The notes: a model not told the origin generated them from the sequence alone. Positions 48,434 through 60,257 are shown, counted from the first letter of the stretch. The stretch: DNA of 64,000 nucleotides from Podospora comata (GCA_017354895.1 CP071498.1:1178001-1242000), one strand, 5' to 3'. Made by a program: numbers and translations.

Positions 48434-49813
48434 CTTCCGGGTCGGCGGCGGCGGCGGGACAAGCGGTGGATCCCCGATCACTTGTATGATTGCGGTGCTT
48501 GACTTGCGGGTGCCCCGCGATGGCCGGGACGGTGGGGAAAATCGGAGCGCAGTGTGTCAGAGATGAACCCGACGATTCTGCGAGTGAGTGCCGAGTGATT
48601 TGAAAGCACCAGGCCACCCGCTGCCGCTGCGGGGAAAGGTAAGGGGGCGTTCCGAGCTAGAGACGCGGGGGTCACCCAGCTTTTTTTTTCACGGCCCACT
48701 CTGGAGGAGGTTGAAGCTCCAGCTCAAGATTCGGCTTTTCAACGCTCACCTCTCACCCGCTGGGTCGTAATGTCAGGAGAGGAATATCTCGGTTTGAACA
48801 GCCGGAAAACAGCAACGGCAGGGTGTTAGTCACGGCCAGTCATGTGGTGGGTGGTCAGGAGACGTCCGTTGTTGTGTAAGCCTCGTCTTGGGCCACGGGT
48901 GGGATGCGGCAATAGCTAGCGTTGACACTGGTTGACGGCAAGGCTACCGGCAAAACGTTGTTTGGGATTCCTGAATGATGGCAGGAAAAGTAGAGGAATT
49001 CAGAGACAGAAAGGAATGGCGAGAATTGAGGGAAGCATGAGCATATCAAAGACGCACGCAACGAAATAAACGAGCGAGGGTGTCTGATAGGCCAACGCAG
49101 TCTATTGGCATGGGTGACAACCGTCTGCTGGTCGACCTTATTCAAGACCGAGAGAATCATAGCTGCTGGACATTGAGAAAGCAAGACCCGACTGCAGCAT
49201 GCGGTGTTTGGTCGAGATAAGTTACCGCTGCTGGCCAGATCGCCGCAAGATAAGGCTGTTTCGTGATGGGTGGTCGAGGTGAGCTGCCATTCGGTCTGGG
49301 ACGACCCGAAAGGTGGGATGGTGTTCCCGTTCCCTACGAGGTGTGAACAGCGAGCGAGACATTAAAAGACCCTGGGAGGTCGGGTTTTCAGCCGGGTTAT
49401 CCGTCCAGCGTGGCCCTGGCTAAATTTCCTTACCTAACAGAATCGCGCTGAGAAGGTTTCGTAAACATGTCAGTCTGGTTTTGAAGTTTACTGACAGCTT
49501 CCACCAGGTCTCATGGCCTCATGGCATTCTGCTTAAGATGATCATAATGATATGGGCTTGATAAGATGCCTGGCTCGGCAGTTCAAGTTGATTCGCTACC
49601 TGGTCCCGGGAATGCCAAGAGCGAAGGATCACCACCAAGAAAGGCTTGGCTTGCGGGTCTAGACCAGAGTGTGGGGGTACCCCCGGATTCTGAATACGGG
49701 TTATCTATTGGTTGCCCGGATAGCTGCATAATATGTCGACGACGACGTCCATGGTGAAGCCTTCAATTTACACTCTTTTATGAAGACATTATTTCGAACC
49801 TGCAGCTTGTGCT
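48434..49813. other. Intergenic, 1.4 kb
   Basis: This should hold the promoter of the zinc-cluster factor and the 3' region of the PPR gene. Short open frames on both strands show no coding character. No RNA gene was recognised. Confidence 0.45.
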
Positions 49814-51844
49814 CTAAGACTTGCCTGCGGGTGCTAGTAACAAAAACCTCTCCGGCTTCGGAATTGTGCTCAGCTTCTTCATGTCGGTCTCATCCACCTG
49901 GATCCCCTTCTCCCTAGCCAAGTCAATGACGGCCCAGATTCTGGAATCCTTCTCCCAGTAGCACCGATCCAGCAACGCCATCAGAGTGTCGTCCGTGGGG
50001 TACTTGGCGACTCTTTGGACCAAATGCTCCCCCATATCCCACAACCGCGCAAACGCCAGGTCAAGGTCCCCCTCCCTGTCAGCCGCAAGATTGCGCACCG
50101 TATCATTAAGGGCCACCAACGGCTTCCCCACCGTCATCGTTGGGCCGATCCGCGGGTAGGCCCGAGCAATCAGGTTCCAATCCTCCGCCGTCTTGGCCTG
50201 TCTACACAGGTATCCCAGCCCCCAACCACTCCCCTCCATAAGCGGCTGCACCCTCTCAAGCGCGTCTACCAACGCCCCCATATCCCCCTGCAAGCCCACA
50301 AACTCCAACAGCGCCACCGGCCCCGAAGCTGGCACCTTCCTCCCCTTCTCCTTCAACTCTCCCAAAATCTCAAACACCCTATTCGCCATCTCCGGCTCCC
50401 TCGCCAACAACCTCAGTATACTCCTCGACTCCTCCTTCAACCCGGGGTACGACTCGGCCTTGATGCTCGCCACCTCCAACGCCTCCTCCAACTTCCCCTG
50501 ATCAGCATAGCAATCCACCAACGCCTCATAATGCAACCCCGTCATCTTGATCCCCCTCCCAGCCAACTCCCTAAACGCGCCCGTTGCCAGCTCCTCATCA
50601 CAATGCCTTGCCCCGGTGTTCAGAGTATTATTCAACATCCCATCACTCGGCACCACAAGCCCATTCTCCACCAGCTTCCCCCAGAGGTATTTCGTCCCCT
50701 CGAGATAACTCTCCCTCGAACACTCCTCCAACATATAATACCACACCTCCATCGGCACCCCATCCAACCTCCCTTCTTCCCCCCTCCCTTCCTCCCTCCC
50801 AGTCTCCAACCCAACCCTCATCATCAAAACCTGAAACGCCTCCTCCGTATACCCCCTCTTTCCCAGTACATGAACCACAGTATCCCACCCCGTCCCACTC
50901 ATCCACCTCCTTTCCCCCTCCTCTTCCCACCCCACCGCCTCCTCCAACGCCTCCAACGCCAGCTCCTCCTGCCTCTCCCTCAGTAACCCCAAAATAACAT
51001 CCTCCCTCACCTCCTTGATCAACTCCTCCCCGTAAACAACCCCTATCCGTCTCAATATCAAGTTCCTAAGCGTGTAATCAGGGTGAATAGCCAGCAATTT
51101 AATCGCCGCCCTCCAAAACTCCTTGCTAGGGGCAATACTGGCTTTGTCCATCTCCTTGAGAATGTCCTCGAGCTCCCAGGCTGAACCCCGTTCTGGATCC
51201 CAGTTTGCAACAACCAACGCCCGGTAGAGGAGTTCATTCGGGGGTTGGTGACGGTCGGTGACGAGGTAGTGGACTAGTGATCTGATTTTGAGACCCGTGA
51301 AGCGTTTGGAGTGTTTGGAGTGGGAAGTTAACAGGCGGGTGAGGGTGAGGAGGAGGGTGGGGGTTGACAAGGAGGCGAGGAGAGATGGGGGGATGGTGTT
51401 ATCGGGGAGGGTGAGAATGTCAAGGGAGGGAGTGGTGATTGCTGGGGTTTCTGGTTGGTCGGTAGTGGCTGTTGTTGTTGTTGTAGTAGTAATAGTAGTA
51501 GTTGGTAAAGATGAGACCTCATGCTGATATTGCTCCTTCAGCAGCTTCCGGTTGGCTTTTTCATGTTGCCATAACCTCTGGTTTTTCCCTGGTCGAGTCT
51601 TTTTCGATCTTTGGGCGAGCTGAGAGCCATTGTCAATAACAGGTTGTTGCTGTTGTGATAGCGTCAAGTTTGAAGTAAGCAGTCCAGTGCTGGAACCATC
51701 TTCTTCATGAGCAGCAGCCGCAGTAGAAGTGAGCCTGCGCGGTACTAACGGCCTCAGCCTCGACGTCTTTTGAAAAAGTGCCGCATCGATTGACGGGCAG
51801 AGACACCTCCAAAGGCCATCGACAACTTGGCGGGGAGCTGCCAT
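49814..51844 (-). CDS. Mitochondrial PPR-like protein
   Basis: A single exon of 676 residues starting MAAPRQVVDGLWRCLC. The N-terminus is basic and Ser/Thr-rich (RPLVPRRLTSTAAAA), a likely mitochondrial presequence, with a Thr run coded by a GTT/GTA simple repeat near 51470-51500. Much of the rest consists of paired helices of about 35 residues with PPR character, for example TGWDTVVHVLGKRGYTEEAF, PMEVWYYMLEECSRESYLEG and TGLHYEALVDCYADQGKLEE. Such proteins bind organellar RNA and act in expression of mitochondrial genes. Which RNA it binds cannot be told, and I do not equate it with a named yeast protein. Confidence 0.8.
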   Translation of the reverse strand: MAAPRQVVDGLWRCLCPSIDAALFQKTSRLRPLVPRRLTSTAAAAHEEDGSSTGLLTSNLTLSQQQQPVIDNGSQLAQRSKKTRPGKNQRLWQHEKANRKLLKEQYQHEVSSLPTTTITTTTTTTATTDQPETPAITTPSLDILTLPDNTIPPSLLASLSTPTLLLTLTRLLTSHSKHSKRFTGLKIRSLVHYLVTDRHQPPNELLYRALVVANWDPERGSAWELEDILKEMDKASIAPSKEFWRAAIKLLAIHPDYTLRNLILRRIGVVYGEELIKEVREDVILGLLRERQEELALEALEEAVGWEEEGERRWMSGTGWDTVVHVLGKRGYTEEAFQVLMMRVGLETGREEGRGEEGRLDGVPMEVWYYMLEECSRESYLEGTKYLWGKLVENGLVVPSDGMLNNTLNTGARHCDEELATGAFRELAGRGIKMTGLHYEALVDCYADQGKLEEALEVASIKAESYPGLKEESRSILRLLAREPEMANRVFEILGELKEKGRKVPASGPVALLEFVGLQGDMGALVDALERVQPLMEGSGWGLGYLCRQAKTAEDWNLIARAYPRIGPTMTVGKPLVALNDTVRNLAADREGDLDLAFARLWDMGEHLVQRVAKYPTDDTLMALLDRCYWEKDSRIWAVIDLAREKGIQVDETDMKKLSTIPKPERFLLLAPAGKS

Positions 51845-52362
51845 GTTAAGATGGTCGTGAAATCAAGCTTCTTGGTGGTGGTGGTGACCGTTGATCAGGA
51901 TTGAGAGCTCAACTAAACTTTTTGGAGGGGCCAGTGCCAAGACTTGAAGTCAAAGTACGTACCGTCTCACTCAAACGCCAGATCACGTGGGTCCCTCTAT
52001 TCGTGTGACAGGCTCTTGTCCAAAATGAAATCTGGCTGTTTATTTTCTTATTTTTTTCTGTTATTATTCTTGATACTCCAGGCCAGTGAGACAAGCCAAA
52101 TCAAACGCATGCTATGCCGCAACAAAGGTATGCTGTTTTCACACCAGCCAAAAGCAACCCTGCCTTCCAGCTCAACACATGACCGGGTATCTTCTTTTGG
52201 CTGTTAGAACCTCCGCCTGTCCCCCAAAACTCGACAGTCCCAGAAGAGCACTGGGAACAGCCTGAACGGCAGCCGATAATCCCTGCCTTTCCTCGCCTTG
52301 AACCGCCGTAGTAGCATATGAGCCTCCCCATCAAACACATCACTCTGGAAACAACTCCCCCT
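51845..52362. other. Spacer between LSm4 and PPR genes
   Basis: It contains the PPR promoter and the 3' end of LSm4. Nothing else is supported. Confidence 0.45.
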
Positions 52363-52941
52363 TCACGCACCCCTATTCCCACCTCTCCCACCCCTCCCAC
52401 CTCTCCCTCTCCCACCCCTCCCTCTATCACCCCCACCCCTCCCACCATAATCCCCTCTCTGATGTCCTCCCCGTCCCCCTCTATACCCACCCCCACCCGA
52501 CTGCTGCTGCTCCTTGACAATATCGATAATCTCGTCCGGAACCCGTAGGTATTTAATCTGTCATTCCCATCATTAGCCCCCATCCCCATCCTCCCCCCAG
52601 GGCTCCTACTCACATTATTCCCCTTGACATAAACCTCCGGCAACCTCACAAACTTATCCCCCTCCTGTTCAACCCGTCAGCATTTCATTCATTCCCCTCC
52701 CCACCAGTGAATTTAGAGCGCAAAACCCACAGGACTGGTCTGCACCACCTCCCTCAACGTCAAATTCATCCAAGTATCGCACAGCACCAAATGCCCATTC
52801 AGCGTCTCCCCGTTCTTGAGCTCGACCAGCATCGGATGGCCCTGCGCCGCGTTAAGGAGACCAAGAGGCAACTGCAACGCCCCCCCCCCAATAAAAATCA
52901 GCAATATACCCTTTTTCCCAATCCCCCTCTTGACGTACCAT
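52363..52941 (-). CDS. lsm4: U6 snRNA-associated Sm-like protein LSm4
   Basis: Four exons on the - strand, 52941-52939, 52871-52731, 52664-52614 and 52557-52363, encode 129 residues. LSm4 is part of the LSm1-7 ring for mRNA decay and the LSm2-8 ring on U6 snRNA. The first coding exon is only the ATG, followed by a GTACGT donor. Exon 2 gives [20 protein letters not shown] and the Sm1 motif, ending LREVVQTSP. Exon 3 gives [17 protein letters not shown] and exon 4 begins [19 protein letters not shown] (Sm2). The last 50 residues are RGG-rich, as usual for LSm4. All junctions keep phase and rebuild the family sequence without gaps. The gene is small and split, so its single long frames do not show it. 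Confidence 0.93.
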
Positions 52942-53514
52942 CTTTGCCCGCCTATTCTCTCTCCCCTTTTCCTTCTAAAACTCAACCTTTTGCCGCGCGT
53001 GGAAATCGTTTTCAATCGAAAAAAAGATGTTCGATTGTCCGGTGTGTCGTGTGGCGGCAAGTGATGGGTAATTCGTCGTTTCGCTAGGTAAGGTAGGTAA
53101 ACAAAGTCGCAATGAATAGGTGGTTAGCAGACATCAGACAAACAAGCGCCGCCCAAGAAACATGACCTCAGCGCGTCTCCCTTCCCTAAACCTCCCCCCC
53201 AGCCTTGCGGGGACACTGTAGTGGGGGACCTGAACCGTGCACAGCCGACAATTACCCGACTAAATTTCCCCGCTAGCGCGCGACCGTTGTGGGAACCTAA
53301 ACTTTGATGAGACGACATGGCACGAAAAAAAAAGTCCCAGAATGGGAGTCAATAACCATGTGAGGGATGCACTTCCATGAGGGAAACGAAAAACACTGCG
53401 AGTCTAGTGACATTGAAAGCACTCTGATATCAAAAACTCAACGGCTGAAGTTTTCTGTGGACTTGGTTCAAAAGCAAAGCAAAATCATTTGCTGAACCAG
53501 CAAAAGAGTAGGTT
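52942..53514. other. Spacer, promoter of LSm4
   Basis: No gene is supported. It lies between the LSm4 start and the tRNA-Ala 3' side, both on the - strand. Confidence 0.45.
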
Positions 53515-53599
53515 TGGACGAGCTGGGAATCGAACCCAGGACCTTTCGCATACAGATGAGTATGCTAAGCGAACGCTCTACCAACTGAGCCACACGCCC
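53515..53599 (-). tRNA. tRNA-Ala (AGC) with 12-nt intron
   Basis: Read on the - strand, the acceptor GGGCGTG pairs with CTCGTCC including the G3-U70 alanine identity pair, and the discriminator is A. The D arm is CTC-AGTTGGTA-GAG. The anticodon stem is TTCGC/GCGAA with anticodon AGC. A 12-nt intron, TACTCATCTGTA, sits after the base 3' of the anticodon, the standard position. The T arm is CCTGGGTTCGATTCCCAG. Without the intron the length is 73 nt. The T-T mismatch at pair 6-67 also occurs in yeast tRNA-Ala. Confidence 0.95.
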
Positions 53600-53983
53600 C
53601 TGGTTATTTGATGGAGGTTGCACCCAGAAGCAGCCCCTATCATCGAGATCATTCCCTTGACAGCGCACATCTCACTCTAGCAAGGGACTCTCAACCACAG
53701 TCTGATGTTCAAGATAAACCCATCTGATATATATGTAACCTGACAAAAAACAACCCAACCATTTGGATGATGAATCCGAGATAGACTATCCCCCCCCTTT
53801 GCGCAACGCAACAAAAACCAAGAGACCACGCCAACCCGAACAGCATCCGTTACAGTAATCCATTCCGTCATGTGTTCCCAAATCCTTTGACACGTTACCC
53901 ACCACAGCCTGAGAGACCAGCAAAACACGCCCGTTTTAGCTTCATTCCACATTGTTCATTCTGCTAGCAGGTTCGTCATGGCG
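53600..53983. other. Spacer between tRNA-Ala and BAR gene
   Basis: It holds the upstream side of the tRNA and the 3' end of the BAR gene. Nothing else is supported. Confidence 0.4.
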
Positions 53984-55357
53984 TTAAATGGCGCTCTCTC
54001 GGCTCTTGCGGTAACTCGCCTGCGGAGCAGCTGGAGTCAGTATACGCACTTCTTCTCTCTCTCTACTGGAAAGAATAAGCCGAAGCACGACTTGCCTCCT
54101 GTTCAACTTGCAGACCGTCAATGACAGGGGCAAGTTCACTGAGAATCTCGTGGGCCTTCTTGTGGAACTCGATCTGAGCAGCAAGGAGCTCGGCCAGGTT
54201 GCGCAGGGGTTCGGGGGTATCGACAACCTGTTTGTGGGTTAGGACAATCAGCGCTTCGATCCTCGGCCTCTATGGGTGACAAGAATACTCACGTTCTTCA
54301 TGACACCAACAGCCTCCTCGGTCTGTGTGACAAACTCATCCTCAGCCTTCTCAATTTCCTCTTGGGCCTCAGGGCTGAGCTCCTGCTCGTCGTGCTGGCC
54401 GCTAGGGGCAGCTCCACCAAGCTTCCAGGTGGTGCCCTTGACACGGGCCTTGACAGCATCCAAAGTCAACCTGGCCTTCTCGACCGCCTTGCGGGCGCGG
54501 GTCGCAAAGGTGATGTTGGTGTTCAGGGTGGTGTTCCACCCAGCCAAGAAGCGGCTTTGAACCTGGGCGTCCTGGGCGAGGCGGGCCTCTCCAACACGCT
54601 CCATGGCAAGCGCATACTTCTCAAGCGCAGTAGCAAGAGGATCCTCACCGGAGGAGGTGTGTTGCTGGTGGAGAGCCTGGGAGCTGGCCAACGAAGCGCG
54701 GGCGATAGCATGATGGAAGGTCTTGGGTTGAGGCTTAGCCGAAGGAGGGGCGGTCAGGGCAGCCTGGGCTTCGGCGGGAGAGGTAGCGCTCGACAACAGA
54801 GTAACCTTCTCGGAGACGGTGCGACCAAGGTCCTGGAAGGTCTCCTTGATATTAGGGGGGTAGTCGTAGGCCTCGTTGGAGTATTGGGAGCTATCCAATG
54901 ATGGAGGGGTCAGATGGTGCCACCGAAACAACGAGCTCCGAGCTCAGAGAGCATCCATGTCACAAACTTACGTCACAGCCAGCATCTTCTGGTGGACAGC
55001 CTTGAGCGCATCCACGCGCTTCTCAAGGTCGATGTAGTCGGGTGGGAGTTCGGTCTGCAAAGCCAACATGGTCAACCACTTGTTCCCCTCCCTTGTCGCC
55101 AAGCAAGCCCAACGCCGCCAGGAAGCTATCAATGCGCACCTTGTCCTCAGCCTGGCCCAGCTGCTCCTTGGTGTACTGGAAGGTGCGCGAGGCAAAGGGG
55201 GTGATCTGACCACCCAAAGAGCTGTAGAAATGCCATTGTCAGCGGTTGGCTGTTCGTTGTTCTGGCCCGAGCTCGAGGTTTATCAAAACAATCCAGGGCG
55301 TCGAGAGAGGGGTTGTCCGTACGTGAGACTCTTCTGGAAACCCTTGAAAGCGTCCAT
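53984..55357 (-). CDS. Gvp36-like BAR-domain protein
   Basis: Six exons on the - strand, 55357-55323, 55221-55140, 55054-54972, 54890-54293, 54227-54096 and 54019-53984, encode 321 residues starting MDAFKGFQKSLT. BAR-domain proteins form curved dimers that bind and bend membranes; yeast Gvp36 acts at the Golgi and in endocytosis. Family landmarks are GQITPFASRTFQYTKEQLGQ, TELPPDYIDLEKRVDALKAV, YPPNIKETFQDLGRTVSEKV and the C-terminal helix LAELLAAQIEFHKKAHEILS. The protein ends EQEASYRKSRESAI. Introns are 101, 85, 81, 65 and 76 nt. The last intron uses a GC donor (GAG/GCAAGT) with a CCGCAG acceptor, the only choice that restores this ending. Confidence 0.9.
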
Positions 55358-55909
55358 CTTGTCGGGTTTTGGGGTGCTGTATTGCAGTGTTCAGGGGACG
55401 TGCTTCTCGACGGCGGGCTCAACGGGCGGTGACCGTAGCTTTGCGAAAAGGAGGATGCGAGGTTGACGTTGACACCAAAGCTTTGTGTCAAGTGGGTGTT
55501 GTTTAGGGGACAAGGCGCCGATCCCTAGCTGCTGACGCCCCGCTAAACATTCCGCGTTGCAGCTGTCAACCCTGAATTTCATTGGCCGCGTCATGCTCCG
55601 TGCGTCGCAGCCGTGATTCTTTCAGGCAGCCAAGCATAAGGTCCAAGCATGTGCTTCACTTTTTATCTTTGTGTAACCTCAAGCATCATCATGAGCAGAA
55701 AAGTCGCCCTATGATCGGTGATGGCTCAACAACAAACAATCGAGATATATGTGTATAAATGACAACTGATTTGTGTATCCTCGGCAGCATGAAGTCCATG
55801 GTAAATACTTTCCACTTGAAACACCGGCATCGATATACTCGAAATGCTGTTGTTAAAGTATGGTATGCTAGATAAGTTCATATCATTCTCCATATGTAAA
55901 CGTCACCTT
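55358..55909. other. Spacer between BAR and NAGS genes
   Basis: It contains the BAR promoter and the 3' end of the NAGS gene. Open frames on either strand are not convincing. Confidence 0.45.
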
Positions 55910-58017
55910 TCAATCCGCCGCCTTCGAATCAGCCCAACTCGGCATAACCCCCCTACAAACATCCTCATAGTCCTCCATGACCTGATCCTTCACCGCGGCC
56001 TCCGGCGTCGTCCAAAACATCGCCCAGTTACTCCCGGGCAACTTTCTCACCCCCCTGCTCCTCTCAAAATACCACTTATTCACCGGGTTATCCTTCCTGC
56101 TCCTCCAGCACACCCCATTCGGGAAACAATCCCTCACCATGGCATTGAACACAATATCCGCCACACCTCCCGCCCCTTGACTCTTCTTCAGCACAGCAAA
56201 CTTATCCAGGTAGGGCACTAATCTACCCGAGTTGTACGCTGTCTCCTCGTCAAGCCCGAATGGTCGTTCCCAGGTGAGGATCGCACCGCCTTCGTACTCG
56301 CCGGCGATGATGATACCTGCGAGGGAGTCTTGGACTCGGTTGAGGTAGTGCTCTGCGTCTAGCTTGCGGCCGAAGGAGTCGTTGATGAGGTGGATGAGTC
56401 GGGGGAGGTCGACGCACGTATCTGTTAGTTTCAGGCGGGGGGTGCCCGGTTTAGGCGGTTGCCAGGATCGTGTGCGGGTGTCGGGGAAGATGGTAACAGG
56501 GAGGCCTTTCTTCGCCAGGGTTGTGGTGGGCATTCGTGATGACCTTTGGTATGTACCATTTGTCGTTGATTTGATCCGGCCGATGGGTAGAGACGCCGAG
56601 TATATCGGCCGGTCGGTGAGAAGGTTGTGAATGATGGGATTCTGCCATCTTCGTGTTTTGACTTCACCTGCCATAGCCTCCTCGGCGTCTCTTCTGATAT
56701 CATATGCTGGATTCGACTGTAGATTTGCGGCTTCGATTGGGCTGGTTATGACCGCGGAAGCTGTCGAGGGCAGGATTGCTAGTATGTTCTTGACGAGCTC
56801 TAGGTTTTCGATGTGTGAAGCTTTCGGGTTGCCTGAGATACCAGGTATTGGGCTCCCGTTATCTTGTTGTTCCGCTGCACTCAGGGTCGCCTTGATGCTG
56901 TTGAACTGCTCTTCGAGATTGATAAATACCCGCGCGCCATCGCCCAGGTTCCTAGCGGGAATTCCACCAAAGGGGTCGATGATGATCACCCTGTCTACCA
57001 CCGCGGTCCGGGTTTGATTTTGACCAGCATTGACCTGAAGTCCAGCAAAGTATTTTGCCAAAGCAAAGATCACTTCATTTGCGTCAGCCGCCGTGTGCTC
57101 TAGAGTCTCTTCGACCACTGCCCGAGAGGGGACCACTAGGATATGGCCATGCCTGAGCGGCGCGGTGAATGCCTCCCCAAAGCCAACGGAGAGCTTAGTA
57201 TGACCAAGAGACGAAGCGCTTGGTGGAGTTGCACTCCGTTTCCAGATGCCTCCATCAATAAGTTCCGCGCCTGGCGTGCCATACTTTTGAATGGCTTTCT
57301 GAAGTCGGTCTGTTTGTTGCGTCACCACATCTTTCCAATCCAGAACTGAGCTTTTCTCTGCGCTGCATTCGAGAACAATAACACTTCGAAGACCCAGATC
57401 TCGCAGCCGGGTGAGCGTCTTAGCGACGCCACCCAGTAAAGTGTCATCCCACGTCTGAGGCTCGCGAAGCTTCACAATCGCCACACGTGGTACTTCATCG
57501 GCCTCTAGAGATTCCATTGGAACGGAGCCTTGGACTAAAAATGACACATCCTTGGCTTCTGGGATTGCTTTGTCGCTCACAAGGGTGGTAAAAGCTGGTG
57601 ATTCCTTTGGCACCGCTTTGGCTTTCGATGACCCATAGGTCTGAAGGTATGCCTTTGCATCCCGCTTGGTCGCCGACGACTCCAGTACTGAAATCAAAAA
57701 CTCCCTGTCTGACTCTCTCTTCTGCTTTGCTTCGGCAGCAGAAGGGTGGCTTCGGCTGGGCTTTGCGCCATTCTCAGCCGAGGAGAAGTGACGTCGCTGA
57801 GACACTGATGTCACTGACGTTATGGTGGTGTGATTTGGCCGTTGCTGGTCGCGACAGATTGAGGCCTAAAAGCGCTCAGATTAATACCAAACTTCAGAAT
57901 ATGACTGATCGGAAAATGTAGCGATATATGCGCCAAGATATATCTCACCTGAACTACCGAGGTCGCCTTCTTCCACGCACCGTTGCTTCTCGTGAGCATA
58001 GCTGCGACCAGTGGCAT
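55910..58017 (-). CDS. arg-14: N-acetylglutamate synthase, mitochondrial
   Basis: Two exons, 58017-57949 and 57865-55910, with an 83-nt intron give 674 residues. The enzyme makes N-acetylglutamate from acetyl-CoA and glutamate, the first step of arginine synthesis (ARG2 in yeast, arg-14 in Neurospora). Two in-frame ATGs lie at 58017 (MPLVAA) and 57999 (MLTRSNGAWKKATSVVQ); both give a basic mitochondrial presequence and I list the longer. The central part is the kinase-like fold found in this family (VPRVAIVKLREPQ, GHILVVPSRAVVEET, VVDRVIIIDPFGGIPARNLG). The C-terminal acetyltransferase domain shows LAGIIIAGEYEGGAILTWER, VPYLDKFAVLKKSQGAGGVA and KWYFERSRGVRKLPGSNWAM. Length fits the family. 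It is head-to-head with the dehydrogenase gene. Confidence 0.93.
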
Positions 58018-58922
58018 CGGGCGGGGCGGTTTGAGTCACAAAAGCTGTGATATAAATTATTTCGAAGAACGTACGGGCGGCCAGAAATGGATAATTCAAT
58101 CCAGCACGCCCTCCTCATACAACCTGCATCCACTTTGGTGTGGTGAGAATCCCTCGAAAAAGATGAAAGAAAAGGAAAGACGGAAGGGTCCAACCTCGGG
58201 ACTCTATCTGACCACGCAACGCAGCAAAGCCCCGAACACTAAAACCCCATGTCGGTGAGAATTATCAGATCATCAGATAAGATACCCCGCAAAAAGGGGA
58301 AAAGGATATTCCTTGGCAGGTTCATCAAAGACCCAGAGCATATCTGGTAGCCGTAACCATGTATTCTAATTTGGCTGGTGTTTCATTCCGATGATTAGGT
58401 GTACCTAAAAACCAGCAGCTCAAGAGGAATTACCCCGCGGTTGACCAGATCACCAAAACCGGTGCAGTATGACATAATTGACCATTGAGTTTCTTGGAAA
58501 GGCTCAATAGAGCTCAGATGAGATGACTTCTGATCAAAATCAACGAGTTGAGCAAGCCTGGGAAGATTGCAACCATGTCAAGCCAGACAGACCTCTCAAA
58601 CATGCAATCGCACCCACTCGCTGATATCCATGAACCAACAGCCTCTCCCCCATTAGCGAGAATGACATGAGCTTGTCAGATGGAGCATAAAGCCGATTGG
58701 ACTTCCCGGTCCCGATCGACGGCGGGCCGGTCCTCTATCTGACCGGGAACCGGAAGAGGGGCAGATTCCCCACTAACTCTAAGTGGTCCTCATAGCGAAG
58801 AGTAGAATTAATATATCTTGGAGCACCTTCAACTCTAATGTGATATCTTTGCTTCTAACCGGAATTCCCCACAGGCTCGACAACACATCGAATTCACCTA
58901 CCAGTACCATATCTATCTCACA
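58018..58922. promoter_or_regulatory. Shared divergent promoter region, arg-14 / dehydrogenase
   Basis: A 905-bp spacer between head-to-head genes. No coding signal is seen. A general-control (Gcn4/CPC1-type) site would be expected for arg-14, but I did not find a clear TGACTC copy and do not claim one. Confidence 0.35.
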
Positions 58923-59901
58923 ATGACCCCAACAGTTTTCTGGATCGGCCTAGGAAACATGGGCCGAGTAAGCCTCTCAATCTCCCTCTTACCTTCATAT
59001 GTATCCCAACTAACACCCCCAGGGCATGGCCAAAAACCTCGTTCTCAAAGGCCCCCTAGACAACCAACCCCTCCTGGTCCACAACCGCACCAAACAACGC
59101 TCCCTCGATCTCGCCTCCCAACTCCCCCCCGGCAAAGTCACCATCCTCGACTCCATCTCCTCCGGCATCCGCCAAGCAGACATCATCTTCCTCATCCTCT
59201 CCAAAGATTCGGTCGTCGAATCCGCCATCTCCGAAATCCTAACCCATAACCTCACCGGCAAGCTCATAATCGACTGCTCAACAATCCACCCCACCACCAC
59301 AACCCGCATCGCCAACTCCATCACCTCCCGCGGGGCCCAGTTCCTCGCCGCCCCCGTCTTCGGCGCCCCAGCCATGGCCGACGCGGGACAGCTCATCGGC
59401 GTTTTTGCCGGTCCTTCCGCCTCAGTTGACCGTGCCCGCCCATACTTCAAGGGCGTGATAGCCAGAGCAGAAATCGACATGTCTGACGAGCCGTACGGGA
59501 AAGCCCTTACTCTAAAACTGATCGGGAATACTTTTGTCTTCAACATGGTGGAGCAACTTGCCGAGGGGCATGTTCTTGCTGAAAAGTCTGGTTTGGGGAC
59601 CAAGTATCTGCATCAGTGGGTGGAACAAATGTTTCCGGGGCCGTATGCGGCGTATTCGACGAGGATGCTGAGCGGGGATTACCATACGAGGGAGGAACCG
59701 CTTTTTGCGGTTGATTTGGCTAGGAAGGACGCGGGGCACGCGTTGAAGCTGGCGGAGGAGGCGGGGGTGAGGATGAGGAATTTGGAGGTGGCGGATGAGC
59801 ATTTAAAGGAGGTGAAGGAGTATGCTGGGGAGAAGGGGGATATTGCGGGGATTTATGGGGCTGTGAGGAGGGAGGGGGGGTTGGGGTATGAGAATTCGTG
59901 A
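58923..59901 (+). CDS. Beta-hydroxyacid dehydrogenase family (6PGDH-like)
   Basis: Two exons, 58923-58967 and 59023-59901, with a 55-nt intron give 307 residues. The N-terminal Rossmann motif GLGNMGRGMAKNL spans the intron. Next come the family segments FLILSKDSVVESAI, LIIDCSTIHPTTTTRIA and FLAAPVFGAPAMADAGQLIG. The catalytic lysine is Lys180 in LKLIGNTFVFNMVEQLAEG. It belongs with 3-hydroxyisobutyrate dehydrogenase and glyoxylate/succinic semialdehyde reductase relatives. There is no mitochondrial presequence, so it is probably a cytosolic NAD(P)-dependent reductase. The substrate cannot be set from sequence. Confidence 0.9.
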
Positions 59902-60257
59902 TGTGCTATGTGGGAGTTAAGGGCCACGGTAGTATTTCACTGTTGGCAGGATGGTGATGAAGTCTGCGTAGAGTGGAGAGGTGCTATATCTTAAAATAGG
60001 GGAGTGCCCATGGAGAAAGTTGCTCTAATGTTGTCAAGATGCTCAAAAAGTGTAAAGAATGAACCTGGTTATATCAAGAACTGGTCCCAAATTGTTCCTT
60101 TGCAAGCGATCACTAAAAGAGACAACAGCTCCTGTGTCATCCCTCCTCAAGAAAAAGACCGTAGAGTGATGTTCAGACCTACAACAACAAACTCATTGAT
60201 TCCACAATAGTCCCCTCACTCACTCACTCTAGAATTCCACCACCCATTCATGATCCC
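59902..60257. other. Spacer between convergent genes
   Basis: This is the 3' region of both flanking genes. Nothing else is seen. Confidence 0.4.

Noticed and set aside
58923-59901. Reading this gene as true 6-phosphogluconate dehydrogenase of the pentose pathway
   Set aside because: It is about 307 residues and lacks the long C-terminal domain of that enzyme; it fits the beta-hydroxyacid dehydrogenase group.
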